Shown: positions 1-8,899, counted from the first letter of the stretch. The stretch: 64,000 nt of DNA from Streptomyces chrestomyceticus JCM 4735 (GCF_003865135.1 NZ_BHZC01000001.1:3782001-3846000); one strand, 5' to 3'. Notes: generated by a model not told the origin, from the sequence alone. Numbers and translations are program-made.

Positions 1-73
1 GGCGGGTCACCCGGCGTTCAACGCGGCGCGCCGGCCCCGTACACCGGCCGCGCGCACACCGGTCGCGCGGGCC

Positions 74-1426
74 TCAGTCCTGAACGTCGATCGTGTAGGC
101 GTTCGTCTCCGCGCCCGCCGCCGTGACGACCCTGACCTCCACCCGGCCCGGTTCGACGTCCGCCGGGACGGGCACGGTGAGCACGCCGTCCGTCGGATTG
201 CCGAACCCGCCGGCGACCGGCACCAGCGGTACGTGCACATGGACCGCGCCGATCCGTACGACCGTACGCGCCAGCAGGTCAGCGCCCTGCGCGCCCGGCG
301 GTACGAAGCCGGTACCGCGGATCTCGATGTCGTCGCCGATACGGATGGGCGCGGCCAGGTCACCCGGCTCCCGGGCCCGGACGACCGACAGCACGACCGG
401 ACGGCCGCCCTCCGCGTACTTGCCCGCCACGTACATCACCGCGCCCACCACCACGACGACGGCGAACGCCCACGGCAGGTCGGGCAGCCGGGACGGGTCG
501 CGGGCCAGGCGGACCACGGCGAAGGACAGGGCGGCCACGTTCAGCAGCAGGAACTGGGTGTCGGTGAGGCTGCCGCGCCCCGCGTCGTCCGTGAGCAGGT
601 CGGCGGCGCGCGGCCGTTCCGCGCGCACCTTCTGCAAGCGCCGCCCCTGGAGGCGTACGGCGACGACCCGGCGCACCAGCACCGCCACCGCGCAGTTCAC
701 CGCGAGGACCGTGAGCAGCCCGGCGCCGCGCGGCAGTTCGAGGCCGTCCACCAGCGTCTCGCGCGCGCCCGCGTCCGTCACCAGCGTCAGGTGAACGGCC
801 TGCACGAGGACGGCGTACGCCACCAGCAGCAGCCAGCCCGCCGCGACCGTACGCGAGGTCGAGAGCCGGTTGTCCTCACCGATCAGGGGCGCCAGCAGGC
901 CGCCGCGCGCCCGGTGGCGCCACCCCGCGCCCGTCAAGGCCAGCGCCAGGATCACCGCAGCGGCCAGCCCCGCCGTACGCGGCGTCGTCCAGCCCGTACC
1001 GATCGCGGTGACGGCCTGCATGAGCACCAGCACGCCGATCCCGGCCCACAGCACCAGCAGCGTGCGCCGCCACACCGCGTCCAGCCAGGACGCGCCCTCG
1101 GCGGCGGCGCGCTCGGCGACCGCGCGGGCCGACAGCGCCAGTTCGTCCGACACCCACTGGCGCGCCGCGCCCGCCGAGTGGGCCAGCGCGGCCGGCACAC
1201 CGCGGCCCGCCGCGTACTCCTCGCGCAGCGCCACGAACGCGGCGACCGCCCTGCGGTGCCCCTCGCGAGCGCCGCGCGGGCACTTCCCGCAGGTGCAGTC
1301 ACCGCCGTAACCATCTGTCCCAGCCGCCCCGGGCGCGCCTGCTGCCGCCCCGGGCCCCGGGAAACCCTCGGTCCCTCCGGGCGATCCGGACGCCCCCGTC
1401 GTCCCGCCCGCCGTCTCCACCGACAC
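74..1426 (-). CDS. Multi-spanning membrane protein with C-terminal IPT/TIG-like domain
   Basis: About 450 aa. I chose the GTG at 1426 because it has a GGCGGAG ribosome site five bases upstream; the open frame continues further upstream but has no credible start there. The N-terminus is Gly/Ala rich with a small Cys cluster (CTCGKC), then about six hydrophobic segments (for example LLVLWAGIGVLVLM and AFAVVVVVGAVMYVAG). The last 100 residues contain an IPT/TIG-like beta domain (IGDDIEIRGTGFVPPG) and end in TIDVQD. IPT domains usually mediate carbohydrate or protein contacts outside the cell. No enzymatic motif was recognised, so the function is unknown. It is transcribed alone, convergent with nothing visible to the left. 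Confidence 0.6.
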   Translation of the reverse strand: MSVETAGGTTGASGSPGGTEGFPGPGAAAGAPGAAGTDGYGGDCTCGKCPRGAREGHRRAVAAFVALREEYAAGRGVPAALAHSAGAARQWVSDELALSARAVAERAAAEGASWLDAVWRRTLLVLWAGIGVLVLMQAVTAIGTGWTTPRTAGLAAAVILALALTGAGWRHRARGGLLAPLIGEDNRLSTSRTVAAGWLLLVAYAVLVQAVHLTLVTDAGARETLVDGLELPRGAGLLTVLAVNCAVAVLVRRVVAVRLQGRRLQKVRAERPRAADLLTDDAGRGSLTDTQFLLLNVAALSFAVVRLARDPSRLPDLPWAFAVVVVVGAVMYVAGKYAEGGRPVVLSVVRAREPGDLAAPIRIGDDIEIRGTGFVPPGAQGADLLARTVVRIGAVHVHVPLVPVAGGFGNPTDGVLTVPVPADVEPGRVEVRVVTAAGAETNAYTIDVQD

Positions 1427-1635
1427 GTCCGCTCCGCCCAGCCACCAGTCGTCGCCAACTCCACCGTACTGAGAGGAAATTGTGCCGTACGTGACGAGGG
1501 CGAAAAGCCGGGCGGGCGGCTTTACGGGCGGTGACGGGGCATGTGGAGCGGTGACGGGCGGACCGGCAGGTTGACGTGGGGCTGTCGGGAGGCCGTACGG
1601 AGGACGCGAGAGAGCCCTACGGAGGCCGTACGGGC

Positions 1636-2474
1636 TCAGCCGAGCAGGTCCGGTTCGCTCCGGGTTATCTGCTGGTACAGCGGCTGGTAGTTGATCCACG
1701 CCACCAGGTCGTTGCCCAGTTGCTCCCGCGTGTGCACGGCGTTCGCGTGATCGATCAGTACGGGCTTGCCGGCGGCCCGCGCGGTGAGCTGCACCTGGCA
1801 GGAACGCTCCATCGTGATGAACCACCAGGCCGCCGCGTCCACCGAGTCGCCCACCGTCAACAGCCCGTGATTGCGCAGGATCACGGCCTTGTGCGGCCCG
1901 AGCGCGACCGCGATCCGCCGCCCCTCCTCCTCGTCCACCACGACGCCCGTGTAATCGTCGAACAGGGCGTGGTCCTCGTAGAACGCGCACACGTCCTGGG
2001 TGATCGGGTCCAGCAGCTCGCCGAGGGTGGACAGGGCACGGCCGTACACCGAGTGGCTGTGCGCGGCGGCGACGACATCCGGCCGGGCCCGGTGGACCTG
2101 CGCGTGGATCGCGAAGGCCCCTGGTTGACGTGGTGACGGCCCTCGACGACCTTGCCCTCGTGGTTGACGAGGATCAGGTCGCCGACCGTGATGTGCTTGA
2201 ACGACATCCCGAACGGATTCACCCAGAAGCAGTCGGTGAACTCCGGGTCCCGGGCGGTGATGTGACCCGCCACCCCCTCCTCGAACCCGAACCGTCCGAA
2301 GAGCCGCAGCGCCGCCGCGAGGCGTTCCTTGCGGTGGCGGCGCTCCTCCTCGACGGTCGCGTGCTGCGGCGGCAGGGCGAAGTGCAGTTGGTCGGTGGGG
2401 ACGGGGGTGGGTACGGAGGCGGGGGTGCTCGGGGTGTTCGGGTTGTTCGGGGTGGACGGCGTGGGCTCGGGCAT
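1636..2474 (-). pseudogene. Class II aldolase/adducin family protein, frameshifted
   Basis: The ATG at 2474 is preceded by AGGAGGAA. The N-terminal part (after a Pro/Thr-rich leader) reads as a class II aldolase, with GVAGHITARDPE and DCFWVNPFGMSFKHI, up to HHVNQG. There the frame is lost. Adding one G to the GGGG run at 2118-2121 restores AFAIHAQVHRARPDVV, the AHSHSVYGRA zinc-ligand region, then ILRNHGLLTVGDSVDAAAWW to the stop at 1636. The repaired product would be about 279 aa, normal for the family, which acts on small sugar phosphates or related hydroxy acids as metal-dependent aldolases or epimerases. It is either a very recent pseudogene or a sequencing error; both halves are otherwise intact. 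Substrate unknown. Confidence 0.8.
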
Positions 2475-2692
2475 GGCGGCTTCCTCCTGACGCACGTACA
2501 GCTCGCAGCGGAAGCTACCTGCCGGTAGTAGAGGTGAACAGGGGGTGTCGCCGCTTTTCCGTCCCGGCTCGCTCCGGCGGCGGGGGCGTTAGCCGGGTGT
2601 TAGCGGTGCGGCAGTCCCGCGCCAAGGGCCGCGGACAGAGTGGGTGACGTACCGAGGAGACCACGGAAGACCGACCGCCCCGGGGGGCCGCA

Positions 2693-3466
2693 ATGACCGT
2701 CGACACCACTGCCCGTACCGTCCGCCGCCGTACCCTGCGCATCGCCGCCGCGGCCCTGACCGCGGTCGCCGGTCTGACGCTGACCGCCTGCTCCGGCTCG
2801 GACGCGGGCACCGGCACCAAGGCCGCGGCCCACCTGGACTCGGAGGCGGCCGCCGCGAACGTCGGCGGCGCGGAGCCCAGCGGCACGGGTGCCGACGGTG
2901 CGAACTCCCCGAACTCTTCCAGCAGCGCGCAGGGTGGTTCCGAGGCGAAGGCCGGTACCAAGTCGGGCGGCACGGGCGCGGGCGGGGGCAAGCAGGCGGG
3001 TGGCTCGCACGCCGACGGCGGCAGCAAGGCCGCGGCCGGCGTTCAGCGCTGCCACACCTCCAACCTGACGGCCGTCTTCGCCACCGGCGAGGACGCGGTC
3101 CCCGACCCGGACGCCGACGGCGGCACCACCACCAGCATCGTGCTCACCAACAAGGGCAGCCGCACCTGCAAGATCGGCGGCTTCGCCGGCATCGACCTCA
3201 GGCCCGACGCCGGCGGCCCCGGCTGGCCCCTGGCCCGCTCCAGCGCCCAGCACGGCTCCATCACCCTCGCCCCCGGCGAGAGCACCGACTTCACCCTCAA
3301 CCTCGGCATGGCCAAGGAGAACGCCGAAGACTCCTGGCTGCCCCGGACCGTCGCCGTCACCCCGCCCGACGAGACCACCTCCCTGACCCTCAAGTGGCCC
3401 TGGGGCCCCCTCGTCGACCAGCGCGGCGCCACCCACCCCGCCACCTTCGTCAACCCCATCGGCTGA
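2693..3466 (+). CDS. Secreted lipoprotein with DUF4232 domain
   Basis: 257 aa. Start ATG at 2693 after a GGGGGG-containing site. A twin-Arg-rich signal region (RRRTLR) and a lipobox ending LTACSG place the lipidated Cys at about residue 33. A low-complexity Gly/Ser/Ala linker runs to about residue 115. The C-terminal part starts at RCHTSNLTAVF and contains VLTNKGSRTCKIGGFAGIDL and the characteristic closing pattern of DUF4232 domains: a pair of Cys, then an immunoglobulin-like beta sandwich. DUF4232 proteins are abundant in Streptomyces and have no assigned biochemical role. Cell-surface anchored. Single gene between divergent and unrelated neighbours. Confidence 0.85.
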   Translation: MTVDTTARTVRRRTLRIAAAALTAVAGLTLTACSGSDAGTGTKAAAHLDSEAAAANVGGAEPSGTGADGANSPNSSSSAQGGSEAKAGTKSGGTGAGGGKQAGGSHADGGSKAAAGVQRCHTSNLTAVFATGEDAVPDPDADGGTTTSIVLTNKGSRTCKIGGFAGIDLRPDAGGPGWPLARSSAQHGSITLAPGESTDFTLNLGMAKENAEDSWLPRTVAVTPPDETTSLTLKWPWGPLVDQRGATHPATFVNPIG

Positions 3467-3550
3467 CCCCGGCCGTACCGCCGTACCGCCTTGCCCGCCG
3501 CCACGGAAATTCGCTACGGAAGCGGCGGGCCGGGCCACTACCGTGCCCCC

Positions 3551-4348
3551 ATGGCTGCCACGACCGGTACTCCCCTGAGTTATGACCGCTACTGCGCCGA
3601 AATCGTCCACCAGGCCGACCACCTGCGGTCCACCGTCAAGAACACCGACCCGGCGACCACCGTGCCGACCTGCCCCGGCTGGAACCTCGGCCAGTTGATC
3701 CGCCACGTCAACGGCGCCCACCGCTGGGTCGAGACGATCGTCGGCACCCGGTCGACGGAACCCGTCTCCGACGAACTGGTCAACGAGACACCGAAGCTCG
3801 CCGGCGAGGACCCGGCCGAGCTGGGCGCCCTGCTCGCCGAGGGCGCCGCCCGGCTGTCGGACACGCTGCGTGCCGCCGGGCCCGACGTGCCGGTGTGGAC
3901 CGTGGCACCCGGCGGGACACCCGTCTTCTGGGCCCGCCGGATGACCCACGAGACCGCCCTCCACCGGGCCGACGCCACCCTCGCCGCCGGCCGGGAGTAC
4001 GTCCTCGACGCGGACGTGGCGCGCGACGCCCTCGACGAATGGATGGGGTTCCACGCCGTCGAGGAGATCGCCGAGGAGCAGCCCGGCGCGCCCGTCCTGC
4101 TCGGGCCCGGCCGTACGCTGCACTTCCACGCCACGGACACCGAGGCGGAGTGGTTCGTCGACCTCACCGGTGAGGCCCCCGTCTGGCGCCCCACCCACGA
4201 GAAGGCCGCGGTCGCCGTCCGCGGCACCGTCACCGACCTGGTGCTCTTCCTCTACGGACGGCCCGCCGTCGCCGGGGGTGTGGAGACCGTCGGCGACCGG
4301 GAGCTGCTGGAGGTGTGGCTGGAGCGGACGCGGTTCTGGCTCCAGTGA
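3551..4348 (+). CDS. Maleylpyruvate isomerase family mycothiol-dependent enzyme
   Basis: 265 aa from the ATG at 3551. The N-terminal DinB-like four-helix bundle carries TCPGWNLGQLIRHVNGAHRW (first metal His) and, later, WARRMTHETALHRADA, giving the HxxxxHRAD metal signature typical of the MDMPI_N domain. A C-terminal MDMPI_C-like region follows (LHFHATDTEAEWFVDL and VRGTVTDLVLFLYGR). Members use mycothiol, the actinobacterial thiol, as cofactor; most have no proven substrate and this is not evidence of maleylpyruvate metabolism. Followed at 97 bp by a TetR gene in the same direction. Confidence 0.87.
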   Translation: MAATTGTPLSYDRYCAEIVHQADHLRSTVKNTDPATTVPTCPGWNLGQLIRHVNGAHRWVETIVGTRSTEPVSDELVNETPKLAGEDPAELGALLAEGAARLSDTLRAAGPDVPVWTVAPGGTPVFWARRMTHETALHRADATLAAGREYVLDADVARDALDEWMGFHAVEEIAEEQPGAPVLLGPGRTLHFHATDTEAEWFVDLTGEAPVWRPTHEKAAVAVRGTVTDLVLFLYGRPAVAGGVETVGDRELLEVWLERTRFWLQ

Positions 4349-4444
4349 GGTGAGCGGGGCCGCCCGTGGCCACTGTCGGACGTCGCGCGTTAGGCTGACG
4401 CCGACGTAAGCGGAACGGCGTTCCAGGGGCGGAGGAGGCGGCGC

Positions 4445-5110
4445 ATGAGCGAGGGCGCGCGACAGAAGGCCGACGGGGCCCCCACAGCCGCTACGGGCCA
4501 TGCCGGCGCGGACACCCCGTCCGCGCGCCCCGCCAAGCGCGTACGCGCCGATGCGCAGCGCAGTACGGACGCCCTGCTCACCGCCGCCGCCGAGGTCTTC
4601 GCCAGCTCGGGAGTCGACGCCCCCGTACGCCAGATCACCGCCAAGGCGGGCGTGGGCGCCGGCACCCTCTACCGCCACTTCCCGCAGCGCGCCGACCTGA
4701 TCGCGGCGGTCTTCCGGCACGAGGTCGACGCCTGCGCCGACGCGGCCCCGGCCCTCATGGCCGCGTACGGACCGGTCGACGCGCTCGCCCGCTGGCTCCA
4801 GCGCTTCGCGGGCTTCATCGCCACGAAGCGCGGTCTCAGCTCCGCGCTCCACTCGGGAGACCCGGCCTTCGACAGCCTGCCCGACTACTTCCAGCAGCGC
4901 TTCGTGCCCGTCCTCGGCACTCTCCTCGACACCGCGGCGAGCGCCGGGCACATCCGCTCCGACCTGGACCTGGACCCCGAAGACCTGCTGCGCGCCGTGG
5001 CCAACCTGACCCTGCCGGCCGCCGAGGACGACAGCGCCCCCGCCCAGCAGATGGTCACCCTCCTCGTCGACGGCCTCCGCTACGGCGCGCGCACGCCGGA
5101 CCCGGCCTGA
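4445..5110 (+). CDS. TetR/AcrR family transcriptional regulator
   Basis: 221 aa. ATG at 4445 has a strong GGAGGAGG site. After about 35 disordered residues, the HTH is clear: LLTAAAEVFASSGVDAPVRQ, then ITAKAGVGAGTLYRHFPQRAD and LIAAVFRHEV. The C-terminal ligand domain (ALARWLQRFAGFIATKRGLS, then SALHSGDPAFD) matches the SbtR-like/TetR_C_33 type often seen with oxidoreductases. It would bind a palindromic operator as a dimer and repress either itself or a neighbour. The convergent neighbour is only a remnant, so its original target may be lost. Confidence 0.9.
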   Translation: MSEGARQKADGAPTAATGHAGADTPSARPAKRVRADAQRSTDALLTAAAEVFASSGVDAPVRQITAKAGVGAGTLYRHFPQRADLIAAVFRHEVDACADAAPALMAAYGPVDALARWLQRFAGFIATKRGLSSALHSGDPAFDSLPDYFQQRFVPVLGTLLDTAASAGHIRSDLDLDPEDLLRAVANLTLPAAEDDSAPAQQMVTLLVDGLRYGARTPDPA

Positions 5111-5121
5111 GCGGACGAGCC

Positions 5122-5400
5122 CTACGCGGACTCCGGCTCGGCGTCCCCCACCTCGTACCCGCTGAGCCGCTGCACACCGCGCAGCAGCGCCGAGTGATCC
5201 AGCTCCCCGTCACCGCACGCCACGGCCGAGGCGACCAACTGGGCCGCGGCGCGGGCGTGCTCCAGAATGCCGTCCGGCCCGTACGCGACGGCCTCCACCT
5301 GCGGCGACGCCGGAACCATCGTGATCACCACATCGGCGTCCCGCACCGCCTCCGCGATCGAGGCGGCCTCCGCCCCCCGGCACGCGTCAACGTTCACCAA
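5122..5400 (-). pseudogene. Remnant of a 3-hydroxyisobutyrate/tartronate-semialdehyde reductase-type dehydrogenase
   Basis: Only 92 aa remain open. The first half (ASIAEAVRDADVVITMVPAS, then PQVEAVAYGPDGILEHA) is the end of the Rossmann domain of the beta-hydroxyacid dehydrogenase family. The last part (GDGELDHSALLRGVQRLSG) is the extreme C-terminus of the same family. The glycine-rich NAD motif and the whole catalytic helical domain (about 150 aa) are missing, so an internal deletion has joined the two ends and the 5' part has been replaced by the 3' end of the adjacent Uma2 gene. Non-functional. The family normally reduces tartronate semialdehyde or oxidises 3-hydroxyisobutyrate. Confidence 0.7.
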
Positions 5401-5933
5401 CGGTCGATCGCGGTGAGGTCGATGTCGAGGGCGAACGGCTCGGCCGACCTGAGGCGGTTGTGATGGATTCCTGTCGGCACGTAGGCCCGGGTGGCGGGGT
5501 CGAGTTCGTAGACGTACACCACCGGGAAGCCCTCGCCGCCCTCTTCCACCCGCCAGAAGTGGCGGATGCCGTGGGCGGCGTACATGCGGGGCTTGAAGTC
5601 GCGGTCACGTGCGGCGGAGTCGTCCGAGGCGACCTCGACCGCCAGGAGGACGGCCTCGGACCGGAGGCAGTCCTGCGTCGGCCCGGTGTCCGCCCCGAGA
5701 GGCACCACCAGTACGTCGGGCTCCAGGCGATTGCGCTCGTCCAGGAGCACGCTGAACTCGCGGAAGACGTCCAGACCGTCCGGCGCCTGCTCCAGCAGGG
5801 CCCACTCCAGGAGGCGTACGGCTCGTAAGTGGAAGACGGTCTGCGGGCTTCTGGGGACGAGACCTCCGTCGATCAGCTCGACGTGACCGCTCGGACCCCG
5901 CGGATCAGCGGCACACTCCGTGGTTGCTTCCAT
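5394..5933 (-). CDS. Uma2 family endonuclease-fold protein (DUF820)
   Basis: 179 aa from ATG 5933 (an open extension to 5975 exists). It contains the PD-(D/E)XK-like core of DUF820/Uma2: HVELIDGGLVPRSPQ at the start, EPDVLVVP with the Asp, LLAVEVASDDSAARDRDFK with the Glu, and MYAAHGIRHFWRV. Streptomyces carry many copies of this family; most have no demonstrated nuclease activity. The 3' end overlaps the dehydrogenase remnant by seven bases, suggesting that the junction is a deletion endpoint. The product still ends in the normal way for the family (FALDIDLTAID). Confidence 0.85.
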   Translation of the reverse strand: MEATTECAADPRGPSGHVELIDGGLVPRSPQTVFHLRAVRLLEWALLEQAPDGLDVFREFSVLLDERNRLEPDVLVVPLGADTGPTQDCLRSEAVLLAVEVASDDSAARDRDFKPRMYAAHGIRHFWRVEEGGEGFPVVYVYELDPATRAYVPTGIHHNRLRSAEPFALDIDLTAIDRW

Positions 5934-5973
5934 ACCGCAGAGCGTCCCGCGTACCACCTGCGCACCCACCGAC

Positions 5974-6019
5974 AACGCCGCAGCCGCCGCTCAAACTGAT
6001 GAGCGACGGCTGCGGCGTT
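5974..6019 (-). terminator. Strong hairpin terminator after guaA
   Basis: A 19-bp arm (5974-5992) pairs with 6001-6019 with one G-T-type mismatch and an 8-base AAACTGAT loop. It begins 29 bases beyond the guaA stop and separates guaA from the Uma2 gene. No long T tract is present, which is common for Streptomyces terminators. Confidence 0.8.
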
Positions 6020-6047
6020 GACCTGGTGCGGGAGACCTACGAGGGGG

Positions 6048-7634
6048 TCACTCCCACTCGATGGTGCCCGGGGGCTTGCTGGTCACGTCGAGGACGACGC
6101 GGTTGACGTCGGAGACCTCGTTGGTGATGCGGGTGGAGATGCGGGCCAGGACGTCGTACGGCATACGGGTCCAGTCCGCGGTCATCGCGTCCTCGGAGGA
6201 GACCGGGCGCAGCACGATCGGGTGGCCGTAGGAGCGGCCGTCGCCCTGGACGCCGACGCTGCGGACGTCGGCGAGGAGGACCACCGGGCACTGCCAGATC
6301 TCGCGGTCCAGGCCGGCCGCGGTCAGCTCCTCGCGGGCGATGGCGTCGGCCTCGCGCAGCAGGTCGAGGCGCTCCTTGGTGACCTCGCCGACGATGCGGA
6401 TGCCCAGGCCGGGGCCGGGGAACGGCTGGCGCTGGACGATCTCGTCCGGCAGGCCCAGCTCGGCGCCGACCGCGCGGACCTCGTCCTTGAAGAGCTGGCG
6501 GAGCGGCTCGATGAGCTCGAACTCCAGGTCCTCGGGGAGGCCGCCGACGTTGTGGTGGGACTTGATGTTCGCGGTGCCGGTGCCGCCGCCGGACTCCACG
6601 ATGTCCGGGTAGAGCGTGCCCTGGACCAGGAACTTCACGGGCTCGCCGGCCGCGCCGGACTCGGCGACGATCTCCGCCTGGGCCTGCTCGAAGACCCGGA
6701 TGAACTCGCGGCCGATGATCTTCCGCTTCTGCTCCGGGTCGGAGACGCCGGCCAGCGCCTGCAGGAAGCGCTCGGAGGCGTCGACGACCTTGAGCTGGAC
6801 GCCGGTGGCGGCCACGAAGTCCTTCTCGACCTGCTCGGTCTCGCCCTTGCGCATCAGGCCGTGGTCGACGTAGACGCAGGTGAGCTGGTCGCCGATGGCC
6901 TTCTGGACGAGGGCGGCGGCCACCGCGGAGTCCACGCCGCCGGACAGGCCGCAGATCGCCCGCGCGCTGCCGACCTGCTCACGGATCGCGGCGACCTGCT
7001 CGTCGACGACGTTGGTGGTGGTCCACACCGGCTCGATGCCCGCCCCTCGGTAGAGGAAGTGCTCCAGGACCTGCTGGCCGTGCGTGGAGTGCATCACCTC
7101 GGGGTGGTACTGCACGCCGTACAGCTTCTTCTCGTCGTTCTCGAAGGCGGCGACCGGGACCATGTCGGTGGAGGCCGTGACGGTGAAGCCCTCGGGAGCG
7201 GCGGAGCAGGCGTCGCCGTGCGACATCCACACCGGCTGCTCGGCCGGGGTGCCCTCGAAGAGGGTCGAGGCGTTCTTGGAGACGTGCAGGTCGGTACGGC
7301 CGTACTCGCGGGCGCCGGTGTTGTCGACCGTGCCGCCGAGGGTGGTGGCCATGAGCTGGAAGCCGTAGCACATGCCGAAGACCGGGACCCCGGCCTCGAA
7401 CAGGGAACGGTCCAGGCTGGGCGCGTCCTCGGCGTAGACCGACGACGGGCCGCCGGAGAGGATGATCGCCTTGGGGTTCTTGGCGAGCATCTCGGCCACC
7501 GGCATGGTGGACGGGACGATCTCGCTGTAGACCCGGGCCTCGCGTACGCGGCGGGCGATGAGCTGGGCGTACTGCGCGCCGAAGTCGACTACCAGGACGA
7601 CGTCGGGGGCGGCAGCAGGTGACGCTGATGGCAC
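6048..7634 (-). CDS. guaA: GMP synthase (glutamine-hydrolysing)
   Basis: 528 aa; it converts XMP, glutamine and ATP to GMP, the last step of guanine nucleotide synthesis, in the cytoplasm. The start is GTG 7634 with GGAAGG upstream. Class I glutamine amidotransferase: [11 protein letters not shown] near the N-terminus, nucleophile Cys in [15 protein letters not shown] (about residue 89), and [11 protein letters not shown] supplying His and Glu. The ATP pyrophosphatase P-loop is [13 protein letters not shown]. The C-terminal dimerisation domain has [16 protein letters not shown] and closes with KPPGTIEWE, the standard GuaA end. Length is typical. It stands alone, with a hairpin after it and a divergent mini-transcript proposed upstream. 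Confidence 0.98.
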   Translation of the reverse strand: MPSASPAAAPDVVLVVDFGAQYAQLIARRVREARVYSEIVPSTMPVAEMLAKNPKAIILSGGPSSVYAEDAPSLDRSLFEAGVPVFGMCYGFQLMATTLGGTVDNTGAREYGRTDLHVSKNASTLFEGTPAEQPVWMSHGDACSAAPEGFTVTASTDMVPVAAFENDEKKLYGVQYHPEVMHSTHGQQVLEHFLYRGAGIEPVWTTTNVVDEQVAAIREQVGSARAICGLSGGVDSAVAAALVQKAIGDQLTCVYVDHGLMRKGETEQVEKDFVAATGVQLKVVDASERFLQALAGVSDPEQKRKIIGREFIRVFEQAQAEIVAESGAAGEPVKFLVQGTLYPDIVESGGGTGTANIKSHHNVGGLPEDLEFELIEPLRQLFKDEVRAVGAELGLPDEIVQRQPFPGPGLGIRIVGEVTKERLDLLREADAIAREELTAAGLDREIWQCPVVLLADVRSVGVQGDGRSYGHPIVLRPVSSEDAMTADWTRMPYDVLARISTRITNEVSDVNRVVLDVTSKPPGTIEWE

Positions 7635-7667
7635 TTCGGCGGCCTTCCGGCGGTGGTGGTGCAGGGG

Positions 7668-7697
7668 TTGGACTTTCGATTCTAACGGGCTCATACT
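7668..7697 (+). promoter_or_regulatory. Candidate promoter for a leaderless mini-ORF
   Basis: TTGGAC at 7668-7673 and CATACT at 7692-7697, spaced by 18 bases, resemble the principal sigma factor consensus. Seven bases after the -10 lies an ATG (7705), which fits the leaderless transcripts common in Streptomyces. This is inference from spacing alone. Confidence 0.35.
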
Positions 7698-7704
7698 GAG
7701 CGCC

Positions 7705-7776
7705 ATGTACAAGCAGCTCACCTTCGTCTTTACCTATGGCACCGGCCCGTCCGGCTGCCATGGTCGTGCTGCTTGA
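7705..7776 (+). CDS. Possible 23-aa leaderless small protein
   Basis: The frame starts [14 protein letters not shown] and ends GRAA with a TGA at 7774-7776. It has no ribosome site, lies 7 bases after a plausible -10, and is followed 23 bases later by a textbook terminator. There is no other plus-strand gene upstream for that terminator to serve, so some short transcript probably exists here. Whether it is translated or acts as an RNA cannot be decided from the sequence; I do not recognise the peptide. Confidence 0.35.
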   Translation: MYKQLTFVFTYGTGPSGCHGRAA

Positions 7777-7799
7777 TCAACTGACGAGCGACTTCCCAG

Positions 7800-7838
7800 G
7801 CGCCCCGGGCCGGTACAGGCCCGGGGCGCTCGGTTTTT
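7800..7838 (+). terminator. Rho-independent terminator with T tract
   Basis: Perfect 12-bp stem GCGCCCCGGGCC (7800-7811) with GGCCCGGGGCGC (7818-7829), loop GGTACA, followed by TCGGTTTTT. It is one of the few hairpins in this window with a real T run, and it is oriented for a plus-strand transcript starting near 7700. Confidence 0.85.
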
Positions 7839-7909
7839 CTGCGGGTGGCGGCGGGCCGCAGACGGTGCGGACGGCGGCTGCGGGGTCATGATCCGTAGGA
7901 GTGACGGAC

Positions 7910-8281
7910 ATGAGCGGTACCCAGGCGATCCAGGCGGTCACGGACCCGACGGCGCTTCCCGAGGCCCAGACCGCGGGAACGGCCACGGCCACGCGCAGGG
8001 CCGCGGTGAAGCCCGACACCGGCGCCCGCACCGAGGCGGCGGCCGGGGTGATCACGGACGCCCGCGCGCGGATCGACGATCTCGACGGCCGGATCATCGG
8101 CCTGGTGCAGGAACGCATGGCCGTCTCGGCCGTGATCCAGCGCGAGCGCATCGGCTCCGGCGGGCGCCGGGTGAACCTGTCGCGCGAGATGGAGGTGCTG
8201 GAGCACTACCGGGGGCAGCTCGGCCGGCCCGGCACCGCCCTCGCGATGACGCTGCTGGAGCTGTGCCGGGGCCGGATCTGA
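7910..8281 (+). CDS. Chorismate mutase, AroQ type
   Basis: 123 aa from ATG 7910 with AGGAG eight bases upstream; a GTG at 7901 overlaps that site and is unlikely. It rearranges chorismate to prephenate on the route to Phe and Tyr. The all-helical AroQ fold is visible: ARIDDLDGRIIGLVQERMAV (helix with the active-site Arg), SAVIQRERIGSGGRRVNLSR, EMEVLEHYRG, and the last helix ALAMTLLELCRGRI. The roughly 45-residue N-terminus is low complexity. No signal peptide, so it is cytoplasmic. Single gene. Confidence 0.88.
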   Translation: MSGTQAIQAVTDPTALPEAQTAGTATATRRAAVKPDTGARTEAAAGVITDARARIDDLDGRIIGLVQERMAVSAVIQRERIGSGGRRVNLSREMEVLEHYRGQLGRPGTALAMTLLELCRGRI

Positions 8282-8515
8282 ACCGCGGGCGACGACTCAC
8301 CCGTACGGCGCCGTGACCGGCCCCCGCCGAACTTCGTTGTTCCGGATGCCACGCCAGCCAGGTGCGGTCTGCAGGACTACGCGTAGACGCCGCCCGTGGG
8401 CGGATCCGCCGGAGCGATGAGACGCCGACCGACTTGGAGCGGTCCGCGTCGTGGGACCTCGCTGCGGTGCTGTGGCCGGTCAGCAGGGGACAGCAGCCCG
8501 GTCACATCCGATGGG

Positions 8516-8549
8516 GCGGTCGGTCCTGGGGACGCCCGGGACCGACCGC
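8516..8549 (+). terminator. Hairpin, possible terminator
   Basis: GCGGTCGGTCCTGGG (8516-8530) pairs with CCCGGGACCGACCGC (8535-8549), one wobble, with a GACG tetraloop. No T run. It lies 235 bp beyond the chorismate mutase stop, so it may end that transcript or belong to an unrecognised RNA. Confidence 0.5.
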
Positions 8550-8604
8550 ATCCGGTCGAAACGGTTGCGCCGGGTGAGGCGCGTCCAGCACGATGCAGGA
8601 GAGC

Positions 8605-8650
8605 GGCACACCGTGCCCGGAACTTGGCCGCGAAAGCGGCACGCCGTGCC
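8605..8650. repeat. Two palindromic 13-mers 33 bp apart
   Basis: GGCACACCGTGCC (8605-8617) and GGCACGCCGTGCC (8638-8650), each with GGCAC/GTGCC arms, embedded in a longer repeated context (GAGCGGCAC...CCGTGCCC). The 33-bp period is about three helical turns, as for paired operator sites. No regulator is implied. Confidence 0.45.
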
Positions 8651-8846
8651 CCGAGCGGGAGACGGCAACCGTCGGCGGTCCGGACCGCCGCACGGCGTAC
8701 GGACGCCGGAGCCACCGGCGTCGGCAGGCGGCCCAGGCCGCGAGCGCGGGGGTGCCCACCCCGGACAACTTGAGAGCCAGCGGCGCCATCCCCCCCGGCG
8801 CCGCCCCCTCGGCGCCGTCGCTGCCCTGACGCCGGCGCCGAAAGCC

Positions 8847-8899
8847 AAGGGCCCCGCTGCCGTCCGCACCCCCCTCGCGGGCGGCGTCCCGGGGCCCTT
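8847..8899. terminator. Large terminator-like stem-loop
   Basis: AAGGGCCCCG (8847-8856) pairs exactly with CGGGGCCCTT (8890-8899), and inner bases (CTGCCGTCCGC with GCGGGCGGCG) extend the stem. It is about 570 bp after chorismate mutase and 215 bp before the surface-protein gene, so its transcript is unknown. Confidence 0.5.

Noticed and set aside
4388..4410. Second iron box (GTTAGGCTGACGCC) before the TetR gene
   Set aside because: Only the core half-site matches; the right half lacks the CTAA pattern, so it falls well short of the operator at 30071.
2600..4951. 783-codon minus-strand frame across the lipoprotein, isomerase and TetR genes
   Set aside because: Gly/Val/Arg-rich shadow spanning several real plus-strand genes; no ribosome site or motif.
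8340..8420. tRNA-like or attachment-site-like sequence in the 8.3-8.4 kb gap
   Set aside because: No T-loop GGTTCGAATCC-type sequence, no cloverleaf and no repeat partner elsewhere.
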